From Ewingella americana ATCC 33852 (GTDB taxonomy: Bacteria > Pseudomonadota > Gammaproteobacteria > Enterobacterales > Enterobacteriaceae), in contig NZ_JMPJ01000017.1 of NCBI RefSeq assembly GCF_000735345.1, positions 124,001 through 188,000 on the forward strand: a DNA stretch of 64,000 nucleotides. The letters are read 5' to 3'. Each line of letters opens with the position of its first letter. Position 1 is the first letter of the stretch. Made by a program: the position numbers and the translations under genes. The notes beneath the pieces were generated by a model that did no database searches, had not been told where the DNA came from, and worked only from the letters and a program-made list of their open reading frames with translations. Below, in pieces: positions 18,996-28,431 of this stretch.

Positions 18996-19109
18996 ATGTT
19001 TAGGCAGAACGCTAATTCCGGCTACGGATTTTGCCGCAGCGAAGAGAGTGTATTCCCAGCATCAACACAAAGAAATGTGCTGGATGCATTTACAGGGATT
19101 TGTATGTGA
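18996..19109 (+). CDS. Short phage-like ORF fragment
   Basis: A 37-codon frame containing PASTQRNVLDAFTGI, a segment I remember from small ORFs next to Icd-like genes in enterobacterial prophage remnants. It diverges from the Icd-like frame. It has no clear ribosome site and is probably a relic of the element that first used leuX. Confidence 0.25.
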   Translation: MFRQNANSGYGFCRSEESVFPASTQRNVLDAFTGICM

Positions 19110-19213
19110 ATTTGGAATGTGGATCGCAGGAAATGGGGGAGCGTTTAGGGGATTGGATATTAGGGTTTTGTAATTATATTGCTATTGTTAACACTATTTA
19201 TGAAAAAAGAACA

Positions 19214-19245
19214 CTCAGCATAAGTATGGTAGTACTTATGCTGAG
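19214..19245 (-). terminator. Terminator of the hsdM-hsdS-hsdR operon
   Basis: Perfect 13-bp stem CTCAGCATAAGTA / TACTTATGCTGAG with a 6-nt loop, just past the hsdR stop. On the minus strand it is followed by a T-rich tract (+ strand gaaaaaagaac), the right polarity for the hsd transcript. Confidence 0.8.
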
Positions 19246-19254
19246 GGAGGGGCA

Positions 19255-22200
19255 TCACATCACATCAGTTTGACTTAAAAAATCATCCGCTCGTGCAAAG
19301 ATAAATTGCTTTAAAAACTGATCAATACGAATATTAAGCTTAAATAGAGGCATTATTACGCCATCTTGTTTTTCGAAATAGATTTTGGCTTTAGCTTTAT
19401 CTACCGATTCTTTTAATGCATCGAAACGACCAAATTCGTTGAGATTTTTATCATTAACATTATCAGCCATTAATGTTGTGAGCAGTCTTTTATCTAAACC
19501 AAGAGCATTAACGACAGCGTTTAACTGTGCGTTTTCAGCATTATCTTTATAAGTGTTGATGTAGTCTCTAAAAGTATGGCCTTCAAGTAACTGTGCATCG
19601 CCGCGCTGCAAATCGTGCAAGAATAGTTTGGCGTACTTTTGCTCAGTTTGATTAAGCGATGCAAACGACTTGTGCAGCTCATTTAATGTATTTTCAATGC
19701 TCGCGCAGTCTTGGTGTTTGTTTAGCTCTTTTAGATATTTATCAAAGCGGCTGTTCATGTAATCGGCATCGATTTTTCCGGTATCTATTTCAGTTAAATA
19801 ACCACTGATATCAAAAGGCACATCGCCGCCACCAGAGCTAGTGTTATCACTTTTCCCTGCTAACTCTTTATAACGCAGGACCAAGGTCAAGTAAGTTTGT
19901 TTTCCTATGCTCAGCGTTATTTCATGTTTTACATTATTTTTAATACAGGAATGTTCCGGCTGTTCCCAATGCAAACCTTGTACTTTAGCCGCTTCCAGAT
20001 GCTTGCTAAAGGTGTTAAATAACTTGGCAAATTGGGCACAGGCTTCAATATCGTCTGGCAGTTTTTCAAAATTCTCCACACCGGCACTGATAAATAGCTC
20101 TGTGATGTCAGCCACCAATTCATTCATGGCTTTAATATTGCTTTCTAACCTATCAACAAATAATCCGATAGGTCTGTCGCCGGAATAGAGTTTTACCGCG
20201 TCATTAATATGCTGCTCCATGGTGTGTGGATAGCGGTAATAACGGATGATGCCATGGGGCTTATCGGGGCCAAATAGACGATTGGTGCGTGAGAACGCTT
20301 GAATAATGTTTTGGTATCTAATCACCTTGTCTAAATACAAAGTATTAAGCCATTTAGAGTCAAAGCCAGTAAGCATTTGATCTACAACGATCAATAAATC
20401 TAATTGTTTCGAAGGCTCAGTATGAATGCGCTCGTAGGGCTTTTTATGGGCAAGGCGTGCCGCTAGATCTTTTTTGAAGGCTCCATGGCGGGCAAAATCA
20501 AAATCCTGGCCATAACGCGCGTTATAGTCGGCCATAATTTCTTCCAGACCATCACCCTTAAAAGTAGGGCCACGATCGCTACTACCATCGTTATCAATGT
20601 GCGGGTCAAATAAAGCCGATATTTTAAGCTCAGGCTTGGCGGCTTTTAAACGGCGGTAATAGTCAATGGCTTCAGCAATGCTGCTCGTGGCTAAAATGGC
20701 GTGAAATTTATTGGCTTGGCTGAGTACATCCCACTCGGCCAGGATATCTTCTACCACCTTTTCTTGATGGTCTGCAGTGAGATATTGCTCTTTTGGCACA
20801 TAATCTTCTATACCTTTTATATACCTACCTGTTGCATCTTTATGGCCAGCCATTAGCACATCATACATAAAATAACTAAATTTTTTCTTTTTGGCAGCCG
20901 TAGACATTGCATCTGTAACCGAATCGGCCTTAGCCTGTCCAAGGGCGACGACCTGACGTAGCTCTTTATCTTTAAAGGTACCGACTTTGTAAGGATCAAA
21001 GCCTAAAACATTGCCGTCACGAATACCGTCGGCAATGCTGTAACGATGTAATTCGTTTCCAAAAACATCAGCGGTGGTGTTGTTGTTAACATGGTTTTCA
21101 TCATGGATAGGTGTACCCGTAAAACCAAAAAACAACGCGGCAGGAAATGTCTTTTTGACCGTAATTAACATTCCGTCCTTATTATCTTTACCGCCGCTCA
21201 TGGTTGAACGGTGCGCCTCATCGACAATAAACACCAAACGCTTAGCGCGAATTTTTTCAATATCCGCAGAGTTTGTGGCCACGCCTTCATCGTCTACTGC
21301 TTCAAAAATATTACTCATCTTTTGAATAGAGCTAACAATTAAGGTATCGGCGGGATCGGTGCTTTTTAATTTGGTAATCAGTACATGAGTATTTTCGGTG
21401 GCTTGAACGTCTTCACCATCGCCAGCAAAATTACGGTATTCGGTGAGCGATTGGGTACCCAGCTCTATGCGATCCATTAAGAAAATTACTTTATCGGCAT
21501 CTCTGGATTGTGCGATCAATTGCGCCGATTTAAAGCTAGTCATGGTTTTACCCGAACCCGTGGTATGCCACACATAACCACCAAGGCGATCGGGGTTATT
21601 GGCCGCGCTACCCAGTTGCTGCCAGTTGGTTTTGGCCACTTTGTCAGATATCGCGTTGGCTGCGTAATACTGATAGCTGCGCATCACTTTCAGCACGCCA
21701 TCGGTATCGTCGGCAACGGTATAAAAACCAATCAACTGGTGTGCCATAGGAATGGAAAGCAAGGTCGAGGCGATGTCTTTCCAGTGGTTGATGGGTTCGT
21801 TATTAAAATCGGCCCAGTTAAATTGATAGTCTGGGTTAAAATTGCCGTCTAATCCGGGGTTGGCAAAGTACTTGGACTCGTTTGGCTCCATAGCCACAAA
21901 CAACTGTATAAGCGAAAAAAGACCGCTAAATGCGCCCTCTTTGCTGTACTTTTCAATTTGATTTACTGCCTGGCTTACCGGAATGCCACTGCGCTTAAGC
22001 TCTACATGGATCACCGGCATACCGTTGATCAGTAGGAGCACATCGCCGCGCCGGTCGTTACGCAAAGGGCTGCCGCGTTCAAATTTAGGCTGTTGCACAA
22101 TTTGGTAACGACTTTGGCCTGCGGCGATTTCCTGGCGATCGTATATTTTTAAGCTGACTTCTTTGCCCATATGCAAGGTATCGGCTGGGTTATCGCGTTT

Positions 22201-22473
22201 AATCGCCACGGTTTTGCCGTTAATTAAACCGTTGAGCTTGAGCGGAGTTTTAAGCTCTTTGATTTGCTCAATAATTTGCTGCATTTCAGTCACAGTAAGC
22301 GGAACATCGTTTAAGCGATCCCGCTGGCGATTGTTTTCAAACAAAATGCTTGCCCAGTTTTGCAGTAAATCGGCTTCGGTTTTGTTTTTGAGTATCTTCG
22401 GTTCCCAACCTTTGTTGGTGAGTACCTCAATAAAGGCCTGCTCAAATTGTGCTTCTGTTTTAAACGTGGTCAT
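19255..22473 (-). CDS. hsdR: Type I restriction enzyme subunit HsdR
   Basis: ATP-driven translocase and nuclease subunit that cuts unmodified DNA far from the recognition site. It has 1072 residues. The N-terminal PD-(D/E)xK nuclease shows Asp144 and E158-L-K160. The superfamily 2 motor shows the Walker A TGSGKT (305-310), the DEAH box (418-421) and a following FTGTP motif. The C-terminal region is helical and probably contacts the methylase. It is the last gene of hsdM-hsdS-hsdR, 14 bp after hsdS. Confidence 0.95.
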   Translation of the reverse strand: MTTFKTEAQFEQAFIEVLTNKGWEPKILKNKTEADLLQNWASILFENNRQRDRLNDVPLTVTEMQQIIEQIKELKTPLKLNGLINGKTVAIKRDNPADTLHMGKEVSLKIYDRQEIAAGQSRYQIVQQPKFERGSPLRNDRRGDVLLLINGMPVIHVELKRSGIPVSQAVNQIEKYSKEGAFSGLFSLIQLFVAMEPNESKYFANPGLDGNFNPDYQFNWADFNNEPINHWKDIASTLLSIPMAHQLIGFYTVADDTDGVLKVMRSYQYYAANAISDKVAKTNWQQLGSAANNPDRLGGYVWHTTGSGKTMTSFKSAQLIAQSRDADKVIFLMDRIELGTQSLTEYRNFAGDGEDVQATENTHVLITKLKSTDPADTLIVSSIQKMSNIFEAVDDEGVATNSADIEKIRAKRLVFIVDEAHRSTMSGGKDNKDGMLITVKKTFPAALFFGFTGTPIHDENHVNNNTTADVFGNELHRYSIADGIRDGNVLGFDPYKVGTFKDKELRQVVALGQAKADSVTDAMSTAAKKKKFSYFMYDVLMAGHKDATGRYIKGIEDYVPKEQYLTADHQEKVVEDILAEWDVLSQANKFHAILATSSIAEAIDYYRRLKAAKPELKISALFDPHIDNDGSSDRGPTFKGDGLEEIMADYNARYGQDFDFARHGAFKKDLAARLAHKKPYERIHTEPSKQLDLLIVVDQMLTGFDSKWLNTLYLDKVIRYQNIIQAFSRTNRLFGPDKPHGIIRYYRYPHTMEQHINDAVKLYSGDRPIGLFVDRLESNIKAMNELVADITELFISAGVENFEKLPDDIEACAQFAKLFNTFSKHLEAAKVQGLHWEQPEHSCIKNNVKHEITLSIGKQTYLTLVLRYKELAGKSDNTSSGGGDVPFDISGYLTEIDTGKIDADYMNSRFDKYLKELNKHQDCASIENTLNELHKSFASLNQTEQKYAKLFLHDLQRGDAQLLEGHTFRDYINTYKDNAENAQLNAVVNALGLDKRLLTTLMADNVNDKNLNEFGRFDALKESVDKAKAKIYFEKQDGVIMPLFKLNIRIDQFLKQFIFARADDFLSQTDVM

Positions 22474-22487
22474 TATGGCGCTCCCTG

Positions 22488-23708
22488 TTAGACAAACATT
22501 TTACTTAAGCAGGCCTGCTTGATGTTATTGAGTTTGGTGATTTGTTGTTGGTGTTGGTTGATCAAGTTATCGAGTTTTTGGAAATAGTTGCCGATTTCTT
22601 GTTGTTCATCTTCTGTTGGAAACATAAAAACCATACTCTTAAAAGAGCCATTGGTAATCTGGTTAATTGTCGCACCTAGATTTTTCTCAACTTCAGATGT
22701 AAACATGTTTGTATCCAACAATGCATTTATAAATGCAGGCTGCTTACTTCTGATGCCAGTCATAAAAGCACCAATAACAGTATTATTCATGCGTGAAGTT
22801 ACTTGCGCATGTTTTCCAATTAAGGATCTTGAGCCGTTACGGACGACAACAATAATGTCTCCCTCCACCACATTGCTGCAATTAACTACTTCAGAATTAA
22901 CGTATATGTTATCAGCTTCAATAAGTTGGCCATTTTTTACATTGGATGAACGAAGCACTAATGTGCCTGATTTTCTAATATCACTCGGCGAATATGTCAG
23001 ACCACTAAAAAGTTCAACTTCGTTGTTTAGAACTTTCTCTTCCCACTTCCCACTAAATCCTTTAAAGCGGATTTCTGGAATGGTTTCGCCTTGTTTGGGG
23101 AACATTTTTTCCAGCATGGCTTTTTTAATGTTGCAGAGCTTGTCATGCTTTTGTTGGTGTTGGTTGATCAGGACATCTAGTTTTTGGAAGTAGTTGCCGA
23201 TGGCAGTTTGTTCTTCATTTGTAGGAATTGCTACGACCTGGCTTTTAACAATATCGGAATTAAGGTTAACCTGGCTTCCGGGCTGGCCAAATTGTTGCCA
23301 CTTTGCTTCAAAGGATTTTAACCATTGATACATAAACTCAAGTTCAAAAAGTGGTTTTTTGAATATTAAGAAACCATCGTGAACCCCTGTTTCAACATAG
23401 TTAACTACAGGTTTACCAACACTCGCTGCTATGCTTAACAGCAGGTGTTTCTCATGTAATACACGAGTTTTTTCTTGGCCAAGTTTTGAAATTCTCTGCT
23501 CTAAATAGTGAATCCTGCCATCTTGCTCTGTCACATCTCTAATACGTAACCAACCAACACTTGATTGGCTATCGAACCATTTAGGATCTTCAATCGGGCG
23601 AGGACTGGCGCCACGAACAATTTCAGCTAATTCACCTAATACCTTCTCCTCCCATTCCCCACTAAACACTTCAAAGCGAATCTCTGGAATCTTACTATCC
23701 ACACTCAT
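22488..23708 (-). CDS. hsdS: Type I restriction specificity subunit HsdS
   Basis: Determines the bipartite DNA target shared by methylation and restriction. The 406 residues form two tandem target-recognition units. Each begins with a PEIRF--FSG-WEEKVL block (about residues 8 and 210) and ends with a helical spacer containing GNYFQKLD-LINQHQQ (about 166 and 365). The two halves differ between these repeats, as expected for two half-site readers. Its ATG lies 1 bp after the hsdM stop. The matching DNA repeats could recombine and swap domains. Confidence 0.94.
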   Translation of the reverse strand: MSVDSKIPEIRFEVFSGEWEEKVLGELAEIVRGASPRPIEDPKWFDSQSSVGWLRIRDVTEQDGRIHYLEQRISKLGQEKTRVLHEKHLLLSIAASVGKPVVNYVETGVHDGFLIFKKPLFELEFMYQWLKSFEAKWQQFGQPGSQVNLNSDIVKSQVVAIPTNEEQTAIGNYFQKLDVLINQHQQKHDKLCNIKKAMLEKMFPKQGETIPEIRFKGFSGKWEEKVLNNEVELFSGLTYSPSDIRKSGTLVLRSSNVKNGQLIEADNIYVNSEVVNCSNVVEGDIIVVVRNGSRSLIGKHAQVTSRMNNTVIGAFMTGIRSKQPAFINALLDTNMFTSEVEKNLGATINQITNGSFKSMVFMFPTEDEQQEIGNYFQKLDNLINQHQQQITKLNNIKQACLSKMFV

Positions 23709-23709
23709 C

Positions 23710-26301
23710 TTATTTGCCCTTTAGTAAGCTGGTGAGTTCAGTCAAGCCCTGCATATCAAACTCATTACCTGTGAGCTCGCCCATAATATCCGCCAGTTCT
23801 TGCTCTGTGGTTTTTATCTCATTTGCCACTTGCGAATAGGTGACGGCGTATTTATCAGCAAGGGCTTGTACCTGGCTGGTAAGTTGGCTAATCACTGAGT
23901 TTGGCATAGCAGCGAGTTCGGTGGTTAATGGCGCAATCCATTTTAGATGCAGCAGGTTGTTCACCTGTTCATCAGTTAATGTTTCGATGGTCGTTTTGGT
24001 TTTTAAGTGCAGGGCCGCGGCGGCATCTTTGACCGTTTTTTTCAGAGCTTTTTCTTCATCGATGAGTTTATTCGCACAAATGATTTTGGCTTCATAGCTT
24101 TCATCTGCGAATTTAGCTTTGATGTCTTTTTGTTCTTTCAAGAAGGCTTTGGCAGCTTTGCCTACTTCGGTATTGGCAAAACCGTCTTTACTTTCTTTTA
24201 CCGTATCTTGTTCTTTTTCTTCTTCGGTCAGAGATTCTAAAATTTCTTCCAGCGTGCTGGCGATTTCTGCCAGACGGGCTTCTTTAGCGGCCAGGGCTTG
24301 TAAGTCATCACTCAAGTAAGTTTGTTGCACTAAATCAAACGGCAGTATGTGGCCTTTCCAGCCGTCTTGTACTTCAGTGTCTTTGCCGTCTTTCTTCTTG
24401 ATGACGATATTCGGGTCAACTTGTTTGGTAGCGGCAAAGCCTTCGGTTTGCATCATCTCTAAATCGGCGCTGATGAGTTGCCATTGGTTGTTCAGAAATT
24501 GGTAAGCCTGGTATTTGTCGATTAAGGCAATCGGGGCTAAGCGAGTAAATAGTTCGGCACTTAATACCGCCTCTTGTTGGTTACGCTTTACGCTTTCCCA
24601 GGTTTGTATTAATTGGGAGTTTAGGTGGTCATCAAAGCCATTAAAGGCTTGGTTGTAGGCACTGATAAACTCCAACACTTGCGGGTGCCCACTAATGCTG
24701 GCGTTGACGTCTTGTTTGACAATCGTCAGCTCACTGTAAGCAGCGGATTTTGGCGTAAACAGAGTATCGTGCAATTGCGGGAAGGCTTGCCAAAAATTGT
24801 GTAGCTCGGCAATTTCGCTGTTGGGAATCCCGCCGAGCATGGTGGCGTGTAAATCCCAGCTTTGTGCAGTTGCAGATGAATCAACATAGCGCGGTATGTT
24901 GAGGTTGTAACCGTTGTCGCACAGGGTTTGTTTGCTCACCAGTTGCGAGAACTTGTCGATACTTTCTCGGTTAATCACCGCATCAGTAATGCGCTTGATG
25001 TCACTGGCTTGTAGTTTGTTGTTTTTGCCTTCTTTCATAAAGTGTTTAGAGGCATCGACCACCAATACATCGGTGTTTTGACGTTTTTGCTTGAGGACCA
25101 AAATCACCGTGGGAATGCCGGTGCCAAAAAAGATATTGGCCGGTAAACCGATAACAGTATCAATATGGTTCTGCTCAATGAGTTGCTTGCGAATTTGACC
25201 TTCTTCACCACCACGGAACAAGACACCATGAGGCAGGACGATAGCCATAATGCCATCGGGTTTTAGGTGGTAGAGGTCATGCAGCAAAAAGGCAAAATCG
25301 GCTTTGGTTTTAGGCGCCAGACCAAAACGTGAATAGCGAGGATCGCTATCTTTAAAGCTTGGGTCCCAATTTTGTGAGTAAGGCGGGTTGGACACCACAG
25401 CATCGACATGCAAGGCGTAGTATGAGCCTTGAGGATCGCTATCATCAAAATACGGCCAATCCTCTTCGAGCGTGTCGGCATTACGGGTTTTAATGTTGCT
25501 GGCTTTGATACCGCGCATGATGAGGTTCATACGGGTTAGGTTGTAGGTATTGGCTTTTAACTCTTGGGCGAAATAGGTGATGCTGTCTTTGTTTTTAGCG
25601 TACTGCTCGAACGCCTCTCCGATATTGATCAGCAACGAACCAGAGCCAGAAGTAGGATCATAAATTTTGATGGTGTCTTTGTGCTTTAACTCGTGGGCTA
25701 TGATGTTCGACATCAGTACTGAGACTTCATGAGGCGTGTAAAACTCACCGGCTTTTTTACCGGCATTGGCGGCAAATTTCTCAAGCAGGTATTCGTAAAT
25801 GTAGCCCAGTACGTCATACCCTTGATTACCATTCATCGGGATACCTTTGATCAGGTACAGTAAGTCGCTGATGGCTTTGGTGCGTTTTCCAGCACTTTCA
25901 CCCAATTTACTTAGACCTGTTTCTAAGGTGGTAAAAATGCCTTCAAACAGTTTTTTGTAAGTTGGCGAAATCAAACGGCTAAATGCAGAGAGCGCATCGC
26001 GCACGTTTGATTCATCAAATCCGGATGTTGGATCAACCCATGTAGAAAACAGATTATCGTAGGCAATAAAGTAGCCCAAGTTGTCTTGCACGAATTTAAC
26101 GGCGTCGGCGTCTTTTTCATTGAGAGCTTTGATGTCTGCGGGGGTCATACCCTGTCTGGTGACAAACTGCACCAGCTGGTCGCTTAGGTACTTGTAGAAG
26201 ATGAAACCGAGTATGTAATCTTTGTATTCGTTGGCTTCAATTTTAGAACGCATCTGGTTGGCGGATTCCCAGATTTTTGCCGCAAGCTGCTGTTTATTCA
26301 C
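23710..26301 (-). CDS. hsdM: Type I restriction DNA adenine methylase HsdM, long form
   Basis: N6-adenine methyltransferase subunit that protects host DNA and is also needed for restriction. A GTG start at 26299-26301 (VNKQQLAAKIWESAN) with AGGA six bases upstream gives 863 residues; a TTG seven codons earlier is less likely. It shows an N-terminal helical HsdM domain, the SAM motif DPTSGSGSL (215-223) and the catalytic NPPY (305-308). Classical HsdM proteins are near 500-530 residues. The extra C-terminal region of about 350 residues is largely charged and helical, with coiled-coil-like stretches (for example around 680-760). Confidence 0.94.
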   Translation of the reverse strand: MNKQQLAAKIWESANQMRSKIEANEYKDYILGFIFYKYLSDQLVQFVTRQGMTPADIKALNEKDADAVKFVQDNLGYFIAYDNLFSTWVDPTSGFDESNVRDALSAFSRLISPTYKKLFEGIFTTLETGLSKLGESAGKRTKAISDLLYLIKGIPMNGNQGYDVLGYIYEYLLEKFAANAGKKAGEFYTPHEVSVLMSNIIAHELKHKDTIKIYDPTSGSGSLLINIGEAFEQYAKNKDSITYFAQELKANTYNLTRMNLIMRGIKASNIKTRNADTLEEDWPYFDDSDPQGSYYALHVDAVVSNPPYSQNWDPSFKDSDPRYSRFGLAPKTKADFAFLLHDLYHLKPDGIMAIVLPHGVLFRGGEEGQIRKQLIEQNHIDTVIGLPANIFFGTGIPTVILVLKQKRQNTDVLVVDASKHFMKEGKNNKLQASDIKRITDAVINRESIDKFSQLVSKQTLCDNGYNLNIPRYVDSSATAQSWDLHATMLGGIPNSEIAELHNFWQAFPQLHDTLFTPKSAAYSELTIVKQDVNASISGHPQVLEFISAYNQAFNGFDDHLNSQLIQTWESVKRNQQEAVLSAELFTRLAPIALIDKYQAYQFLNNQWQLISADLEMMQTEGFAATKQVDPNIVIKKKDGKDTEVQDGWKGHILPFDLVQQTYLSDDLQALAAKEARLAEIASTLEEILESLTEEEKEQDTVKESKDGFANTEVGKAAKAFLKEQKDIKAKFADESYEAKIICANKLIDEEKALKKTVKDAAAALHLKTKTTIETLTDEQVNNLLHLKWIAPLTTELAAMPNSVISQLTSQVQALADKYAVTYSQVANEIKTTEQELADIMGELTGNEFDMQGLTELTSLLKGK

Positions 26302-26814
26302 TATAAGTCCTGTTGAAAGCAATTCTTTTTTGAAAAGGCTATTTTAGGTTTGTGATTGTACGTCTGATGGGAGCTGCTTTCTAGCGGCAAGACTCTACGA
26401 GTCTGTGCCAGTGGGTGGTCTGCAGTCTCGATTCCTACCAAGACAGCCATCTTCATCTGAGACAGCTTCCATGTTGCTTCCAACAGCGCGAGTATTCCTC
26501 CATCTCGGTGGGATGTTGATTGATGTTTTGAATTAGGGGGTAAGCGGCTTGCATACATCACTCTTTGGATTCGATGGACGAGCATAACTTTAGTGAAAAC
26601 TTCTACCGGCGCAAGGGGCTCATCATGCTGGACTGAAAGTAGACCAGTGAGTTATTAGGCAGAATAGCGAAGGTATTTTTTCCGATTTATGATGTAGAGA
26701 TGAGGTTTTACCTCAATCAGTTAAAATTATAACAGTGGGGTACATGCTCATAACGAGTTGGAGGTACACTTGGTCGCTAACCAATCTACTAAAAACTTTA
26801 TCAGGGATGTTTCT
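26302..26814. other. hsdM-mrr divergent gap
   Basis: A 513-bp spacer between two divergently transcribed restriction genes. It must carry the hsd and mrr promoters. I see no tRNA, insertion sequence or clear hairpin. A 94-codon minus-strand frame fills part of it but looks non-coding. Confidence 0.4.
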
Positions 26815-27729
26815 ATGGCCGTACCTACCTACGATAAATTTATTGAGCCAATTCTCCGTTTTCTGGCTGATAAACCCGATGGCGTACCTGCTCGTGATAC
26901 ACATGAAGCTGCTGCTGATGCACTTAATCTTGATGATAATCAGCGAGCAGAAGTTATAGCTAGCGGTCAGTTAGTTTATAAGAATCGGGCTGGTTGGGCA
27001 CACGATCGCCTGAAGCGAGCCGGTTTATCGCAAAGCGTATCTAGAGGAAAGTGGTGCTTGACGCAAGAAGGAGTTAATTGGGTACATGCCCATACCCTGC
27101 CACTCACAGACGGGGAAGTGAACCATCTGGCGTTTGATTTCATGAACGTGAAGCTTAAACAGCAGCCAGATGCTGTCGATCTTGATCCGAAACCATCGGT
27201 ACTGAACAAGGAAGAGCTGGCAAAAAGCAGCCCGGATGATCGCCTTGATCAGGCGTTAATAGAGTTACGGGACACGGTTGCTGGTGAGTTGTTGGAAAAT
27301 CTGTTGCAAGTCTCACCGGCACGTTTTGAGGTTATCGTCCTGGATGTTCTTCATCGTCTGGGATATGGCGGGCACCGGGATGATCTACAACGCGTGGGTG
27401 GCACCGGTGATGGTGGTATAGACGGGATTATCTCGCTTGATAAACTGGGACTCGAAAAAGTTTATGTACAGGCTAAACGCTGGCAGAATACGGTTGGCCG
27501 CCCGGAGCTTCAAGCTTTTTATGGCGCTTTAGCCGGTCAAAAAGCTAAACGTGGCGTGTTTATCACAACCTCCGGTTTTACTTCACAGGCTCGGGATTTT
27601 GCCGTTTCCGTAGAGGGCATGGTGCTTGTTGATGGAGAACGTTTGGTTCATCTTATGATTGAAAACGAAGTCGGTGTTTCCTCCCGTTTGGTTAAAGTTC
27701 CCAAGTTAGATATGGATTACTTTGAATAA
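26815..27729 (+). CDS. mrr: Mrr, type IV methylation-dependent restriction endonuclease
   Basis: Cleaves DNA carrying certain foreign methyl marks. The 304 residues equal Escherichia Mrr, with near-identical stretches. An N-terminal winged-helix domain begins VPTYDKFIEP. The C-terminal Mrr catalytic domain shows GYGGHRDDLQRVGGTGDGGIDG (catalytic Asp) and VQAKRW (Q-x-K). The frame opens 19 codons earlier, but the ATG at 26815 has an AGGGA site and matches the known start. It diverges from hsdM, giving complementary restriction of unmethylated and wrongly methylated DNA. Confidence 0.96.
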   Translation: MAVPTYDKFIEPILRFLADKPDGVPARDTHEAAADALNLDDNQRAEVIASGQLVYKNRAGWAHDRLKRAGLSQSVSRGKWCLTQEGVNWVHAHTLPLTDGEVNHLAFDFMNVKLKQQPDAVDLDPKPSVLNKEELAKSSPDDRLDQALIELRDTVAGELLENLLQVSPARFEVIVLDVLHRLGYGGHRDDLQRVGGTGDGGIDGIISLDKLGLEKVYVQAKRWQNTVGRPELQAFYGALAGQKAKRGVFITTSGFTSQARDFAVSVEGMVLVDGERLVHLMIENEVGVSSRLVKVPKLDMDYFE

Positions 27730-27741
27730 TTATTTAATTTA

Positions 27742-27763
27742 AACCGGAACTCTGGCTCCGGTT
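27742..27763 (+). terminator. Hairpin after mrr (weak terminator)
   Basis: Stem AACCGGA / TCCGGTT with an 8-nt loop directly after the mrr stop, followed by ATTTA rather than a long T run. Confidence 0.5.
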
Positions 27764-28027
27764 ATTTACTCGGAGAAATTTCTCTTTGAGGGCAGCTCTT
27801 CGTACTATTTGTATACTTTACTGATAGTAGGTTCGGGACTAATACCTCTATGTTGAACTTTAGCCCTCAGGAGTCGTTGGTTAGGTTTAGCAGTGATGTG
27901 ATGGACGCCCTTTCCTAAGTTGTTCAGTACCATACTTTTACTGATCGCCTTAATTCGGGAGTGACATCACAACACTATAGGGTAAAGCTCAGGAAAATGG
28001 GAAAATTATGACTGTAAGTCACCTAAC

Positions 28028-28426
28028 CTAACTCAATTCTTTTCTTAACTTACATAGCTTTATTATTAATACCCACATATACAAAGCCAGAGTCAGTGAA
28101 ACAATTGTTACAAAACAATAGGCGGTTTTTACTGCATTATAATTGTTAATCGCTGAGAGTCCCGAATCATGGTATGTTTTTAGAGAATCCCTAATTAGCT
28201 TAATTGTATCGGGTAGAAATATTGCGGCAATTATGAGAGCCATTACTGCAACGGGTAGGGCTTTGGATAACAAGACACTGGTTACTGTCGCACGTGCAGC
28301 GACGTTATCCTCTTTATGTGCTTTAGGGATTATTTCGAGAGCTTTCGTGATCTCTAAATACCAGAGGCTGAAAAGGATAGCAGCGATTGCCATGAGTAAG
28401 CTTGAAGCAGAGAGTAAATCGCTCAT
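28028..28426 (-). CDS. Unknown small membrane protein, second gene of a two-gene cassette
   Basis: A 132-residue protein not recognised. Three hydrophobic segments are visible (about 5-28, 52-71 and 101-124), separated by a charged loop (29-50) and a polar loop (75-100) and ending in a basic tail. Its ATG lies five bases after the stop of the upstream gene (28432-29001), so the two are almost certainly co-translated. It faces mrr tail to tail within a restriction-rich island. A soluble sensor plus membrane effector pair is one possibility, but nothing in the sequence proves it. Confidence 0.6.
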   Translation of the reverse strand: MSDLLSASSLLMAIAAILFSLWYLEITKALEIIPKAHKEDNVAARATVTSVLLSKALPVAVMALIIAAIFLPDTIKLIRDSLKTYHDSGLSAINNYNAVKTAYCFVTIVSLTLALYMWVLIIKLCKLRKELS

Positions 28427-28431
28427 TTTAT

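Noticed and set aside
19031-19273. 80-codon plus-strand frame between the phage relic and hsdR
   Set aside because: It is a shifted frame over the PASTQRN relic and the hsd terminator hairpin, so it is not a gene.
26301-26585. 94-codon minus-strand frame overlapping the hsdM start
   Set aside because: It overlaps the hsdM ribosome site, has no good ribosome site of its own and shows no domain. It is more likely chance or decayed sequence.
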